Shown here piece by piece: positions 1 to 8,917 of a stretch of 64,000 nucleotides of DNA. Under the pieces are notes generated by a model. It was not told the origin of the DNA, did no database searches, and saw only the letters and a program-made list of their open reading frames with translations. Source of the DNA: Massilia sp. PAMC28688 (GTDB lineage: Bacteria > Pseudomonadota > Gammaproteobacteria > Burkholderiales > Burkholderiaceae_D); NCBI RefSeq assembly GCF_019443445.1, contig NZ_CP080378.1, positions 4,526,001 to 4,590,000 of the forward strand, given 5' to 3'. The first letter of the stretch is position 1. The number at the start of each line of letters is the position of its first letter. The position numbers were made by a program, and so were the translations under genes.

Positions 1-33
1 CCTCCCCAATACAGGTATCGGCGTGTGTTCATA

Positions 34-2403
34 TCACTCCCGTGTCTTGAGCACTTCGACCAGGTTCAGACGGTCGATGTGGCGCCGCACCACCAGGGCG
101 CTGGCCAGCCCGGCGCCGAGCACGGCCAGCGCGGCCCATGCGTAGGTGGGAGCCCGGATCACGACTGGAAAGTGCAGCTGGTCTGACTTCATGAGTTCGG
201 CAATCAGGCCCACCAGGGCCCGTCCCATCAGCATGCCGGCCGGCAGCGCCACGGCAAGCACGATGGCCATCTCGCCCAGGAGCATGGCCGACACTTCGGC
301 CCGGGTAAAGCCCAGCACGCGCAGGCTGGCCAGTTCCCAGGCCCGCTCGGACAGGGCAATGCGGGCATTGTTGTACACGACGCCAACGGCAATCACGGCG
401 GCAAAAGTAGTGAGGATGGCACTCATGATGCGCACGTTGCGGGCCGTGATGTCTTCCATGTTGCGCAGCATGGTGTGCTTGCTCCAGGCGCCGGCCACGC
501 GCGGCATGGCCTTGCTTGCTGCGAGCACGCGCGCCTCGGTTCCCGGTTCGACCGACAGCACGAAGCCGGTGCTCAGATCGCCATCGGCCAGCAGCCGGTT
601 CAGGGCCGTGCGCTCCATGTAGGCATTCAGGCCAAACATTTCATCGACCGTCGCCCGCAGCGGCACCATGAGGGTGCGCTGGCGGCCTTCCAGCACCTCG
701 ATGCGCACCAGCTCGCCGATTTCCAGGCCCAGCTTGTCGGCCAGGCGGTCCGTCAGCACCAGGCCGCGCCCGTCAAGCAAGGTTTCGCGCTGGGCCATGT
801 CGATCACCCGGTACAGTTCCGGGCGGCCCGCATAGCCGCGCAAGATGGTGCGCTCCTGGCGCTGGGCATGGCCTACATTGACAGTGACAAAGCGCAGCGA
901 CTCCACATGGCGTACCCCGGGCAGGCGCCGCAATTCGTGGCGCACGCTGTCATTGACCGGATCGGTGGTCCACATGCTGATGTCGCCGCGCAGGCCCAGG
1001 GTGAACTGATTGTCGACCACGACATCAATGGCATCGCGGAAGAAATTTCCCATGATGACAATGGCCACTGCGGCCGCGACCCCGGCGATGGCCAGGCTGG
1101 TGCGCGCCGGGCGCCGCTCCATGTTGCGCACCGTCATGCGCAGGGCCGGGCCGGCTGCCTGGATGCCCAGCCGCTCGAGCAGGGTGGGGCCAAAGCGGGG
1201 CGGGGCCGGTGGGCGCATGGCTTCGGCCGGTGCCAGGCGCGCGCTGGCCGCAATCGCGTGCACGGTCCCGGCGATGGCTGTGCCGGCCGTGATGGCGGCC
1301 CCGATAAGCAGCAGGGCAGGGCTGATGCGGTGCTCGAACGTGGGAAAATGAAACGTTTCGGCGTACAGGCGCGTGAGCAGATAGCCCAGTTCCTTGCCCA
1401 GTCCGACCCCCAGCACCAGACCGGCGCCGACAATGAGCAGCACGAATTGCAGGTAGTGGGCGCCAATGGCGGCGTTGGCGTAGCCAAGCGCCTTGAGCGT
1501 GGCGATCTGCTCGCGCTGGGTGGACACCATGCGCGCCACCACCACATTGAGCAGGAATGCGGCCACGCCCAGGAAAATGGCAGGCAAGATGGTTCCCATC
1601 ACGCGCTGCTGCCTGACCTCGTTGTCGAGCATGGCGTGCGATACCTGCTGGCTGCGGTCAAACACTTCGCGCCCGCCATAGGCCTTGACCATGGCCGCGA
1701 TGGCGGCGATCGCCGGTTCCACGCGCGCTCCCGGCGCCAGTTTGAAGGCGGCGCGGTTGAAGGCGCCTTCCATATTGTAGGCTGCGGCCAGCACCTCGCG
1801 GTCGATCCAGAAGATGCCGAAGCCGCGCGCGTCGGGCATGCCCCACAGCCCGGCGAAAATGAATTCAGGACTGAGCGCCACCCCGACCACGAGCAAGGTG
1901 CGCTGCTTGCCGTTGATCAGGGCCCGCAGGCGCGAGCCCGGTCCCAGGCCGCGCGCCCGGGCAAAGGCTTGCGAGACCAGCGTCTCGATATCATGGTCGG
2001 CGCGCGCCGGTCCCCCGCGCAGGCCGCGCCCGGCCGCCACCGTGACCAGGTTCATGCGGTGCGGATGCAACTGGTCGATGCCGATCAGCTGCCCGATGAC
2101 CGGCTCGGGCACGCCGGGAATCTCCACCCGCACCACCTGCTCGAGCGTGGTCTGGACGTCGGCCACGCCCGGTGCTTCGCGCAGGCGCGACGCCAGCGAC
2201 AGCGGCGCGTTCTTGACCCCGGCGAACAGGTCGGCAAAGCGGCCGCTGGCGTAAAAGCCGTCGCGTGCACCTTCGAGCGACTCGACCGCCGACAGGCTGG
2301 TCAAAAAGCCACCGACGCCGCACGCCACCACCAGGGCAATGGTCAGCGCCTGGCTCCACATGCGGCGCAGGTCGCGCCACAGCTTGCGCGTGAGGGTCCG
2401 CAT
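34..2403 (-). CDS. ABC transporter permease, FtsX/MacB-type, duplicated
   Basis: A 789-residue inner-membrane permease with the duplicated FtsX layout. The N-terminal helix at about 15-40 is followed by a large periplasmic domain, a three-helix bundle at about 275-400, a second lone helix near 435-455, a second periplasmic domain, and a final three-helix bundle at about 665-785. It starts 18 bases after the ATPase gene and so is the partner of that protein. Such permeases drive lipoprotein, peptide or drug export by mechanotransmission; the substrate cannot be read here. The length is normal for the two-FtsX-domain family, and no frameshift is seen. Confidence 0.9.
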   Translation of the reverse strand: MRTLTRKLWRDLRRMWSQALTIALVVACGVGGFLTSLSAVESLEGARDGFYASGRFADLFAGVKNAPLSLASRLREAPGVADVQTTLEQVVRVEIPGVPEPVIGQLIGIDQLHPHRMNLVTVAAGRGLRGGPARADHDIETLVSQAFARARGLGPGSRLRALINGKQRTLLVVGVALSPEFIFAGLWGMPDARGFGIFWIDREVLAAAYNMEGAFNRAAFKLAPGARVEPAIAAIAAMVKAYGGREVFDRSQQVSHAMLDNEVRQQRVMGTILPAIFLGVAAFLLNVVVARMVSTQREQIATLKALGYANAAIGAHYLQFVLLIVGAGLVLGVGLGKELGYLLTRLYAETFHFPTFEHRISPALLLIGAAITAGTAIAGTVHAIAASARLAPAEAMRPPAPPRFGPTLLERLGIQAAGPALRMTVRNMERRPARTSLAIAGVAAAVAIVIMGNFFRDAIDVVVDNQFTLGLRGDISMWTTDPVNDSVRHELRRLPGVRHVESLRFVTVNVGHAQRQERTILRGYAGRPELYRVIDMAQRETLLDGRGLVLTDRLADKLGLEIGELVRIEVLEGRQRTLMVPLRATVDEMFGLNAYMERTALNRLLADGDLSTGFVLSVEPGTEARVLAASKAMPRVAGAWSKHTMLRNMEDITARNVRIMSAILTTFAAVIAVGVVYNNARIALSERAWELASLRVLGFTRAEVSAMLLGEMAIVLAVALPAGMLMGRALVGLIAELMKSDQLHFPVVIRAPTYAWAALAVLGAGLASALVVRRHIDRLNLVEVLKTRE

Positions 2404-2421
2404 TGGCCTACCGTGACTGGC

Positions 2422-3162
2422 CTACCATGACAGCTCTGCCGGCGACAGCTTGTGCTCATTGGCCTGTTCGCTCTGGATGCGCCCGTCGCCCAGGCGGATG
2501 ACCCGGTCGGCCATGCCGGCAATGGCCGCGTTGTGGGTGATGACGATGGCCGTCGTGCCCAGGGTGCTGTTAATGCGGGCAATGACGTCGAGCACCAGCT
2601 TGCCCGTGGCATAGTCGAGGGCACCCGTTGGCTCGTCGCACAGCAGTACGTCGGGGCGCTTGACGATGGCGCGCGCAATGGCCACGCGCTGCTGTTCGCC
2701 GCCGGAGAGCTGGGCCGGGAAATGGTGGCTGCGCGCGGCCAGCCCCACCAGGGCGACGGCCTCGTCCACCGGCATGGGGTCGGCAGCAATGTCCGTCACC
2801 AGCGCCACGTTTTCGTGCACGGTCAGGCTGGGAATGAGATTGTAGAACTGGAACACGAAGCCGACATGGCGGCGCCGGTAGGCGGTCAGGTCGGCCTCGC
2901 CGGCGGCGGACAGATCGCGCCCGCGAAACAGCACCTGGCCGCTGCTGCCGGTATCGAGGCCGCCCAGGATGTTGAGCAGGGTTGATTTGCCACTGCCAGA
3001 CGGCCCCAGCAGCACCACGAACTGGCCCCGTCCGATGTCAAGGTTGACGTCGCGCAGGGCGTGCACGGCCACTTCGCCGGCGCCATAGGTCTTGCTCAGG
3101 TGGCGGATGCGAAATACCGGTGCCGGCGCCGGGGCGGTGCCGGCCGCTAATGAGCCATCCAT
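2422..3162 (-). CDS. ABC transporter ATP-binding protein (MacB/LolD type)
   Basis: A 246-residue nucleotide-binding subunit. Walker [10 protein letters not shown] lies at about 53-61, the ABC signature LSGGEQQR near 155, and Walker B with the catalytic Glu ([11 protein letters not shown]) near 170-180. The Q-loop and the following H-loop (VITHN) are present. This composition is typical of the MacB/LolD/FtsE class that pairs with FtsX-like permeases, and the permease is the next gene. Its start overlaps the end of the universal stress protein gene by 16 bases, so the three genes are probably one transcript. Confidence 0.92.
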   Translation of the reverse strand: MDGSLAAGTAPAPAPVFRIRHLSKTYGAGEVAVHALRDVNLDIGRGQFVVLLGPSGSGKSTLLNILGGLDTGSSGQVLFRGRDLSAAGEADLTAYRRRHVGFVFQFYNLIPSLTVHENVALVTDIAADPMPVDEAVALVGLAARSHHFPAQLSGGEQQRVAIARAIVKRPDVLLCDEPTGALDYATGKLVLDVIARINSTLGTTAIVITHNAAIAGMADRVIRLGDGRIQSEQANEHKLSPAELSW

Positions 3163-3983
3163 AGGGGAATGGGGGAATGGGCCAGCAGATGACGCGTCAT
3201 GCCGCCCAATAAAAGCTCGCGGAAGCGGGTGTGGCCGTAGGCGCCCATGACGATCAGGTCGGCCTGTTTTTCGCGCGCGAAGTCCAGCAGGGCCTGCCCA
3301 TCGTCGTGGCCGCCGGCGCGCACGCTGACCTCGGTCGGCACGCCATGGCGGGCCAGGTACAGCGCCATGTCGGCACCGGCCTGCTCGCCGTGCGTGCCCG
3401 GACGCGCCTCTGGCTCCAGCACCACCACGTCCACTGCCGCCGCGCGCTGCAACAGGGGCAGCGCGCTGGCAATGGCGTGCACGGCCTCCGGGCTGCCATT
3501 CCAGGCCACCGTGACGCGCTTGCCCAGCGCGGGGCCGGCCCCGCCCACGGGCAGCACCAGCACCGGGCGCGGAGCGTTAAGCACCACGTAGTCAGGAAAG
3601 TCGGAGCGCAGGCGCGGGCGGAATTCGTCAGGCGCGCTCTGGCTCACAATGACCAGGTCGCTGTAGCGTGCCTGCATGCTGATGCCGATGCCCGCTTCAT
3701 CATCGATGCAGCGTTGTTCCAGCGAGAGCACGCCGGCGCGGGACGCGGCAGCCTCGAAGCCGGCCAGCGCTTGGCGCGCGTCGGTGCGCAGATTGTCGAT
3801 GGGCAGCGCCGCCATCCCGAGGCCCACGCCGTAAGCGCTCACCGGCAACAACTCGGTCTGCAGTCCGGTCATGGCCGCGCCGACCAGATGCGCCTCGTAG
3901 TCCAATGCCAGTGCGATGCCGGCAGCGGTACGGTGGGCCGAGCGGGCGCTTTCATCAACGTGGACCAGGATGGTTTTGTACAT
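3147..3983 (-). CDS. Universal stress protein, tandem UspA domains
   Basis: A 278-residue cytoplasmic protein with two UspA-like folds. The first opens with the usual [10 protein letters not shown] strand. The second carries a late [15 protein letters not shown] stretch, which resembles the ATP-binding G-X2-G-X9-G(S/T) loop. Two-domain Usp proteins are common in beta- and gammaproteobacteria under anaerobic or metal stress. It is the first gene of a presumed operon with the exporter genes, overlapping the ATPase gene by 16 bases. The start is the ATG following a purine-rich stretch at about 3985-3995. Confidence 0.88.
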   Translation of the reverse strand: MYKTILVHVDESARSAHRTAAGIALALDYEAHLVGAAMTGLQTELLPVSAYGVGLGMAALPIDNLRTDARQALAGFEAAASRAGVLSLEQRCIDDEAGIGISMQARYSDLVIVSQSAPDEFRPRLRSDFPDYVVLNAPRPVLVLPVGGAGPALGKRVTVAWNGSPEAVHAIASALPLLQRAAAVDVVVLEPEARPGTHGEQAGADMALYLARHGVPTEVSVRAGGHDDGQALLDFAREKQADLIVMGAYGHTRFRELLLGGMTRHLLAHSPIPLWMAH

Positions 3984-4152
3984 GGCGGTTGTCCGTAGTG
4001 GGAGGGCGGACTGTCAATGTACGCCGACCGCCCCGGCGCCGTATTTGACCTGCATCAAAAATTGATCGCTAATGCCGGGAAGCTGGGAGCAGGGTTCGGC
4101 TTTGCCGGGAGACGGTTATGCCTCTTCGCAGCCACGCCATACCGACGCGCGG

Positions 4153-5427
4153 CTACAGCTGGGAGCTGATCAGCCCGGCGCCGGCATCGAGCAGCTTGTC
4201 GAGCGCGCCGCGCGATTCCCATTCCGCAAGCGTGACCCGGCGCGAGCGGCGCAGGTCTTGTTCGAAAATGGCGTGTTGGTCGGCCGCGAACTGACGGTCA
4301 TAAATGTTAAGGTTTGCTTCATCGTTGATGGCAAACGAACGCGCATCGAAGTTGGTGGAGCCAACCGATACCCACAAGTCATCGACAATCATTACCTTGG
4401 CATGGTACATGCTCGGCACGTACTCGTGGATCTCGACGCCGGCGCGCAGCAGCGGCCCCCAGGTCGCGCGCGAGGCACGGCGCACGATTTCCCAGTCCAG
4501 ATGTTCGCCAGGGAGAATGATCTGGACCTTGACCCCGCGCCGCACGGCCGCCACCAGGGCATTCACGGCCACGGTGTCCGGCACGAAGTACGCGGCCGAC
4601 ATGCGAATCACCTTGGCGGCACTGGTGATCGACAGCAGATACATGAGCTGCATGCTTTCCGCACCGCCGCCCGGTGAACTGGTGAACACCTGAGCCTTCT
4701 GGCTGCCAGCAGCTTGCAGCGGCGGCAGGTAAGCGTCGCCGTGAAGGACTTCTCCCGTTGCCTGCAGCCAGTTGTCGATGAAGGCGGCCTGCATGTGGCC
4801 CACCACCGGTCCCTGGACCTGGAAATGGGTATCGCGCCACTGCGTCGGATGCTGCCCATTGCCGCGCCACAGGTCGGCAATGCCCACACCGCCGGTAAAG
4901 CCAATCTGCCCGTCCACCACGAGCAGCTTGCGGTGGGTACGGTTATTGAGCAGGTGCAGGTTATACCAGTGCGGCGTGTTATAGCGGCGCACATGGACCC
5001 CATTGTTTTGCAGGTGCCTGAGCTGCGCGTCATCGAGTTGCCCGCCGATCCAGTCGAGCAGGACATGGACGCGTACCCCGGCACGCGCGCGCTCGGTCAG
5101 CGCGTCGACAAATTCCTGGCCGATCCTGCCTGACCAGAAGATATAGGTTTCAAACGTGATGCTGTGGCGCGCGCTGCGGATGGCGCCCAGCATGGCCGGG
5201 AAAATCTGTTCGCCATTGAGCAGTGGCTGAACCTTGTTTCCCGGCGCCAGATCGGGACCGAGAATGACGCCCATGGTCCGTTCAAACTGCGGATCGGCAA
5301 TGGTGTAAATGCGTTGGAAGCGCTGGTCGATCTGCTTATCGCCAATGCTCAGGTTCAGCACCAGCAGCGCCGCCACGATAGTTGCTGCGACGGCCAGTGC
5401 GACAGGGCGCAGGCGCTTAGTCCGCAT
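4153..5427 (-). CDS. Cardiolipin synthase / phospholipase D-like protein
   Basis: A 424-residue PLD-superfamily enzyme with two HxKxxxxD (HKD) motifs: THRKLLVVDG around residue 164-173 and YHAKVMIVDD in the last quarter. Each HKD sits next to a typical GxxN/GSTNFD-type element (VGSTNFDARS after the second). An N-terminal hydrophobic segment (about residues 8-28) anchors it in the inner membrane. The architecture fits bacterial ClsB/ClsC-type cardiolipin synthases, which transfer phosphatidyl groups between phospholipids. A more general phospholipase D role is possible. It is monocistronic and divergent from the BON gene. Confidence 0.85.
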   Translation of the reverse strand: MRTKRLRPVALAVAATIVAALLVLNLSIGDKQIDQRFQRIYTIADPQFERTMGVILGPDLAPGNKVQPLLNGEQIFPAMLGAIRSARHSITFETYIFWSGRIGQEFVDALTERARAGVRVHVLLDWIGGQLDDAQLRHLQNNGVHVRRYNTPHWYNLHLLNNRTHRKLLVVDGQIGFTGGVGIADLWRGNGQHPTQWRDTHFQVQGPVVGHMQAAFIDNWLQATGEVLHGDAYLPPLQAAGSQKAQVFTSSPGGGAESMQLMYLLSITSAAKVIRMSAAYFVPDTVAVNALVAAVRRGVKVQIILPGEHLDWEIVRRASRATWGPLLRAGVEIHEYVPSMYHAKVMIVDDLWVSVGSTNFDARSFAINDEANLNIYDRQFAADQHAIFEQDLRRSRRVTLAEWESRGALDKLLDAGAGLISSQL

Positions 5428-5584
5428 GGTTTTGCATTGGTGAGGGAAAACAGTGTTTATATGGCACCATCATAGCGGAGTGGGCGGATCGGTGGCGCGC
5501 AGCTGGAACTGGCGGCGCGATCGACAGTCAAACAAGCCATGCCGGCTGCTTTCTGGCTGGCCCTACGCCTTGACGGAGAAAACC

Positions 5585-5890
5585 ATGGACCGTGCCAATT
5601 CTTTTAAAGCGCTATGTGTTGCCCTGCTGGTTCTGGCAGGGTGTGCTACCGATGGAAGCGATCGCAGGATCGGCGTGGCGATCAGCGATACGGCCATCAG
5701 CGCCCGGGTCAAGGCAGCACTGGCTGCCGATCCTGACGTCAAGGCCCGGGACGTGCAAGTGGAAACTTTTCGCGGCACTGTCCAGCTCAGTGGCTTTGTC
5801 GATTCGCCCGACAACATCCGCCGCGCGCTCGATGTGGCGCGCGGGGTAGACGGGGTGCGCGAAGTTCGGAATGCCCTGATCGTCAAATAA
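5585..5890 (+). CDS. BON-domain lipoprotein
   Basis: A 101-residue protein. The ATG at 5585 was chosen over in-frame upstream codons because it follows a GGAG at about 5575 and opens directly into a signal peptide. The lipobox LAGC (Cys about residue 20) indicates a lipoprotein. The rest is a single BON domain, with the recurring pattern of a small hydrophobic helix (ISARVKAALAADPDV), VQVETFRGTVQLSGFV, and a closing VREVRNALIV strand. BON domains bind phospholipid or peptidoglycan surfaces, and such proteins are often osmotic-stress induced, which fits the nearby MscS gene. Confidence 0.87.
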   Translation: MDRANSFKALCVALLVLAGCATDGSDRRIGVAISDTAISARVKAALAADPDVKARDVQVETFRGTVQLSGFVDSPDNIRRALDVARGVDGVREVRNALIVK

Positions 5891-6037
5891 GCGGCCGAAC
5901 TCGGGCAAGCCCGCGCCGGCCATGTGATCTGCCCGGGGTTGGCCGCATGTCATGGACAGTGGAACCGGGGCAGCCAAGCCAGATGCTGGCCGAGGGGCGA
6001 GGCTCCGGCCTGCAATGGCGGGATCGCTGCGCGCCTC

Positions 6038-6973
6038 TCACGGGTACTTGCCCGACGATGCGTGGGACACCGTGGTTTCCCGCGACGGCGGCCAGCCTTC
6101 ACGCTGGCGGGCACGGTCGCCGTCGGTGTCTTCGGTCTGGTCATGAAGCAGGATCTGGTGGGTCGGATAGGGCAGGTCGATGCCATTGCGCGTCAATTCG
6201 GCCTTGACGGCGCTTAGCACCTGATCGCGAATGTCGAGCGCATCAGCGCGTCGCGGCGGCTTGATCCACCAGCGAATGCGGATGGTGACGCCGGAATCGG
6301 CATATTCAATCACGAGGGCGTCTGGGGCCGGCTCTGCCTCGATGCCGGGCAGCCGATCAAGGACGCCCAGCATGATGTCCTTGGCCTTGAGGATATCGTC
6401 GCCATTGCCAATGGTCACGTCGTATTCCAGCCGGCGCGTGGGAAAGGCTGTATTCACAATGAATGAACCCTTGAACAACTCCGCATTGGGAATGACGACC
6501 AGGCGCCCGTCATAGGTGCGGATCATCGTGGCGCGCGTTTCAATGGTCTCCACAGTACCTTCGAAGGCGCCAAAAATGATCTGGTCGTCGATGCGAAACG
6601 GCTCGGTTATCAGGATCAGAATACCCGCCAGGAAATTCTCGAAAATATCCTTGAATGCAAATCCAATCGCAATACCCGTGATGCCCAGGGCGCTGATCAG
6701 ATTGGCCGGCGTGAAGGAAGGAAACGCAATGGTGATGGCCAATAGCAGGCCGACGAGAATAATGCCCCACTGCGCCATGCGGCCGAGCACCGTCACGAGG
6801 TTATGGTGAAAGCGCCGCTCGTTGACATGCTGCACCAGCCGTCGCGTCCAGCGGGCCACAAACAGGAACAGGATGAAAATGACGATGGCAATGCCAATGC
6901 CGGGCAGAAGGCGCAGCGCTTCGTGGCCTAGTTGTTCCAGACGCTCATATGCGATAGATAGTTGTATGTTCAT
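6038..6973 (-). CDS. Small-conductance mechanosensitive channel, MscS family
   Basis: A protein of about 311 residues. The ATG at 6973 is preferred because the reading frame upstream (to 7006) opens only with TTG. Three transmembrane segments fill residues 20-130. The third is the Gly/Ala-rich pore helix (ISALGITGIAIGFAFKDI), characteristic of MscS. The beta domain (IDDQIIFGAFEGTVETIETRATMIRTYDG) and the mixed alpha/beta vestibule follow. It opens under membrane tension to release solutes during hypo-osmotic shock. The length is close to E. coli MscS plus a short C-terminal tail. Confidence 0.9.
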   Translation of the reverse strand: MNIQLSIAYERLEQLGHEALRLLPGIGIAIVIFILFLFVARWTRRLVQHVNERRFHHNLVTVLGRMAQWGIILVGLLLAITIAFPSFTPANLISALGITGIAIGFAFKDIFENFLAGILILITEPFRIDDQIIFGAFEGTVETIETRATMIRTYDGRLVVIPNAELFKGSFIVNTAFPTRRLEYDVTIGNGDDILKAKDIMLGVLDRLPGIEAEPAPDALVIEYADSGVTIRIRWWIKPPRRADALDIRDQVLSAVKAELTRNGIDLPYPTHQILLHDQTEDTDGDRARQREGWPPSRETTVSHASSGKYP

Positions 6974-7208
6974 TGTCAGGGTGGAGCGGCGCTTTTCCTG
7001 CGGCAAGACGGCGGGAATTGCCCCGATTGCACAAGCTGTTCAGGCGAACGATAAACGAAAACAGGCAGGGCATGGCGCCCAATTCGTCCGCGATGCGGGC
7101 CGGGACGCCGTCGTGACTGCCATGGTGAAGCAGACGAACGCTGCGCCCAGGCTATCCGGTGCCAGCAAACCTTGAGCAAGATTCGGTCAGGACGGCCCTG
7201 GCGAGCCC

Positions 7209-7574
7209 TTACAGGTTCGGGTCTTCCGGATCGCGGTGGCGAATCGATTCACTACGTTTTTCCGCTGCATCGCTTTTGCCCATGGCAGACTTGATGGCGC
7301 GGTGCAGTTGACCCGCTGCAGAGCTGACGGCCTGGTCGATTGTCGGCGCGCGGCTTTCGACGGCCAGCGGTTGCGATCCCTTGATGCGCGCTTCCAGCAT
7401 GCAGCGCTTGTCGTCGTCACCACCCTTGGCGCCATTGACATCGTTCAGATGGACCTCGACCCGGGTGATCACGTTGGCCACGTGCTTGAGTTCCTGTTCC
7501 AGGTCTGCCTGCACCCGTGCCAATAGTTCCGGCGTGCCGACAATACGGTTATCGCTGTTGAGTTGGATCTGCAT
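7209..7574 (-). CDS. HPF/RaiA-like ribosome-associated protein
   Basis: A 121-residue cytoplasmic protein resembling the S30AE/RaiA family. It opens with a short beta strand (MQIQLNSD), then the amphipathic helix PELLARVQADLEQELKHV, strands carrying VEVHLNDVNGAKGG and MLEARIKG, and a second helix DQAVSSAAGQLHRAIKSAM. This is the beta-alpha-beta-beta-beta-alpha order of hibernation factors, which sit in the 30S decoding region in stationary phase. It diverges from canonical HPF (Asn and Asp insertions in the loop), so the binding function is inferred by fold. Confidence 0.75.
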   Translation of the reverse strand: MQIQLNSDNRIVGTPELLARVQADLEQELKHVANVITRVEVHLNDVNGAKGGDDDKRCMLEARIKGSQPLAVESRAPTIDQAVSSAAGQLHRAIKSAMGKSDAAEKRSESIRHRDPEDPNL

Positions 7575-7684
7575 GGTATGCCCTCTGTATCGATTGAAGA
7601 AACATCAGTCTAGCAGTGATGGCTTTTTGATGACGCCGGGGTGGCGCCAGCGAACCGCATGTGCGCCAGCGCGCTGCTGCGCAA

Positions 7685-8206
7685 TCAGTGCGTCATGCGC
7701 GCCGATGCCGGGCCAAGCGCGCGGTCGCTGATCGCTGGCAGGGACGGCATGGCGGCGCGGCACGCCTGCGGCTCTTTCCACCAGATCAGCACACCTGTCA
7801 CGCTCAGCAGCGCCACGGCCAGCCCGGACAGGGTGATCACGATGCGAAACGGTATGCCCCAGATCGACGCCATATGCAGCGTGGTGATCCAGCTGGTGAT
7901 GGTGTCGCCCGCTGCCTGTCCCGTCGGCAGCCGGTAGCCGAGCAAGCGGCCCGTCCGGGCATCGATATAGATGGAACTGTGGCCGTACCGGTCATTGATA
8001 TCACGGTCGGTGCGCACGGCCAGGCGAAAGGTTCCCTGTCTGGGGTCGAACATCAGGCGGTCTTCATTGATCACCTGCAAATTCTCGCGCGTGGCGACAG
8101 CGGCCAGCGCGCGCCGCGCCGCCGCCAGCGAAGCGGGCCAGCCCAGCTGCGGCTGGGCCATGGGCGCTTCGCGCTGCGGCTCCCGACCAGGCGCGCGACA
8201 CACTTC
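7685..8206 (-). pseudogene. PepSY-associated transmembrane protein, 5' truncated
   Basis: The recognisable part is the C-terminal half of a PepSY/iron-uptake-associated membrane protein. It has a PepSY-like stretch, then SSIYIDARTGRLLGYRLP, TTLHMASIWGIPFRI, and a closing helix ending VTGVLIWWKE. Family members are normally about 350-400 residues and start with another transmembrane helix, which is missing here. The open frame continues upstream to 8281, but that sequence reads as non-homologous basic residues. The gene therefore looks truncated at its 5' end next to the arsC promoter, and is probably non-functional. Confidence 0.6.
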
Positions 8207-8305
8207 CTGGCAGCTCGTGGTCCAGGGCGACGCGCGTACGGGCACGCTCAGCCATTTGTGCTGTCGACGAAAGTATTCCAATTGTCACTGTACTTTCATG
8301 GTTCG

Positions 8306-8321
8306 ATGATTATAGAATCAT
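8306..8321 (+). promoter_or_regulatory. Dyad upstream of arsC, possible ArsR-type operator
   Basis: A perfect 6-bp inverted repeat (ATGATT-ATAG-AATCAT) lies 30 bases before the arsC start in an AT-rich stretch. ArsR-family repressors bind short AT-rich dyads of this kind. No arsR gene is visible in the neighbourhood, so the assignment is a guess from position and symmetry only. Confidence 0.35.
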
Positions 8322-8350
8322 GGAACTATTATTTGATCCGAGGTCTTCCC

Positions 8351-8830
8351 ATGAACGTCCTGTTTCTCTGCACCGGTAACTCCTGCCGCTCCATACTCGG
8401 TGAGGCCACCTTCAATCACCTGGCTCCTGAAGGGTGGACGGCCATGAGTGCCGGCAGCAGGCCGGCTGGCTATGTCCATCCGCGGTCGCTTGCACTCCTG
8501 GCGCGCGAAGGGATTTCCACTGCAGGTTATGTCAGCAAATCATGGGATGCACTGCCGGCCACGCCGGACATCGTGATCACGGTGTGCGCCAGCGCTGCCG
8601 GTGAGACCTGCCCGGCTTACCTGGGACCCGTGCTGCGCACGCACTGGGGCGTGGAAGATCCAGCCCATGCCACAGGCTCGGAAGAAGAGATCGATGCTGC
8701 CTTCATGACCGCCTATCGCATCCTGCGCGCCCGCATCGAGGCATTCCTGGCGCTTCCGCTGGACGCAATGCAGGCGGACCGGGCGCGCATGAAGTCTGAG
8801 CTTGACCGCATTGGCACCGTGCTTGCCTGA
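8351..8830 (+). CDS. arsC: Arsenate reductase, LMW-phosphatase (thioredoxin-linked) type
   Basis: A 159-residue protein of the low-molecular-weight phosphatase-like ArsC class. The N-terminal P-loop LFLCTGNSCRS carries the nucleophilic Cys, and the second redox region VCASAAGETCPAY carries two further Cys. This fits reduction of arsenate to arsenite. The start ATG at 8351 follows a GAGG at 8340-8343. It is isolated: no arsR, arsB or acr3 is found nearby, so arsenite export must be encoded elsewhere, or the gene may be a protein phosphatase-like remnant of an ars operon. Confidence 0.85.
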   Translation: MNVLFLCTGNSCRSILGEATFNHLAPEGWTAMSAGSRPAGYVHPRSLALLAREGISTAGYVSKSWDALPATPDIVITVCASAAGETCPAYLGPVLRTHWGVEDPAHATGSEEEIDAAFMTAYRILRARIEAFLALPLDAMQADRARMKSELDRIGTVLA

Positions 8831-8865
8831 GCCGGCGGGGGGGCGGGCAGGCTTCGCGGACCGGC

Positions 8866-8909
8866 GCACGTGGCACTGGGAGGCATGCGCAGCCTCCGGT
8901 GCCACGCGT
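8866..8909. terminator. Strong hairpin between arsC and paoC (bidirectional terminator candidate)
   Basis: A GC-rich stem of about 15 pairs (GTGGCACTGGGAGGC paired with GCCTCCGGTGCCAC, one bulged base) with a six-base loop lies between the convergent ends of arsC (8830) and paoC (8918). There is no U-tract on either side, so termination may be weak or Rho-assisted. The convergent position supports a role in separating the two transcripts. Confidence 0.6.
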
Positions 8910-8917
8910 GTGAAGGG

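Noticed and set aside
475-2430. Long open frame (651 codons) antisense to the permease
   Set aside because: It shares codon positions with the permease in a GC-rich region, has a His/Gln/Arg-rich composition without motifs and no ribosome site; a shadow.
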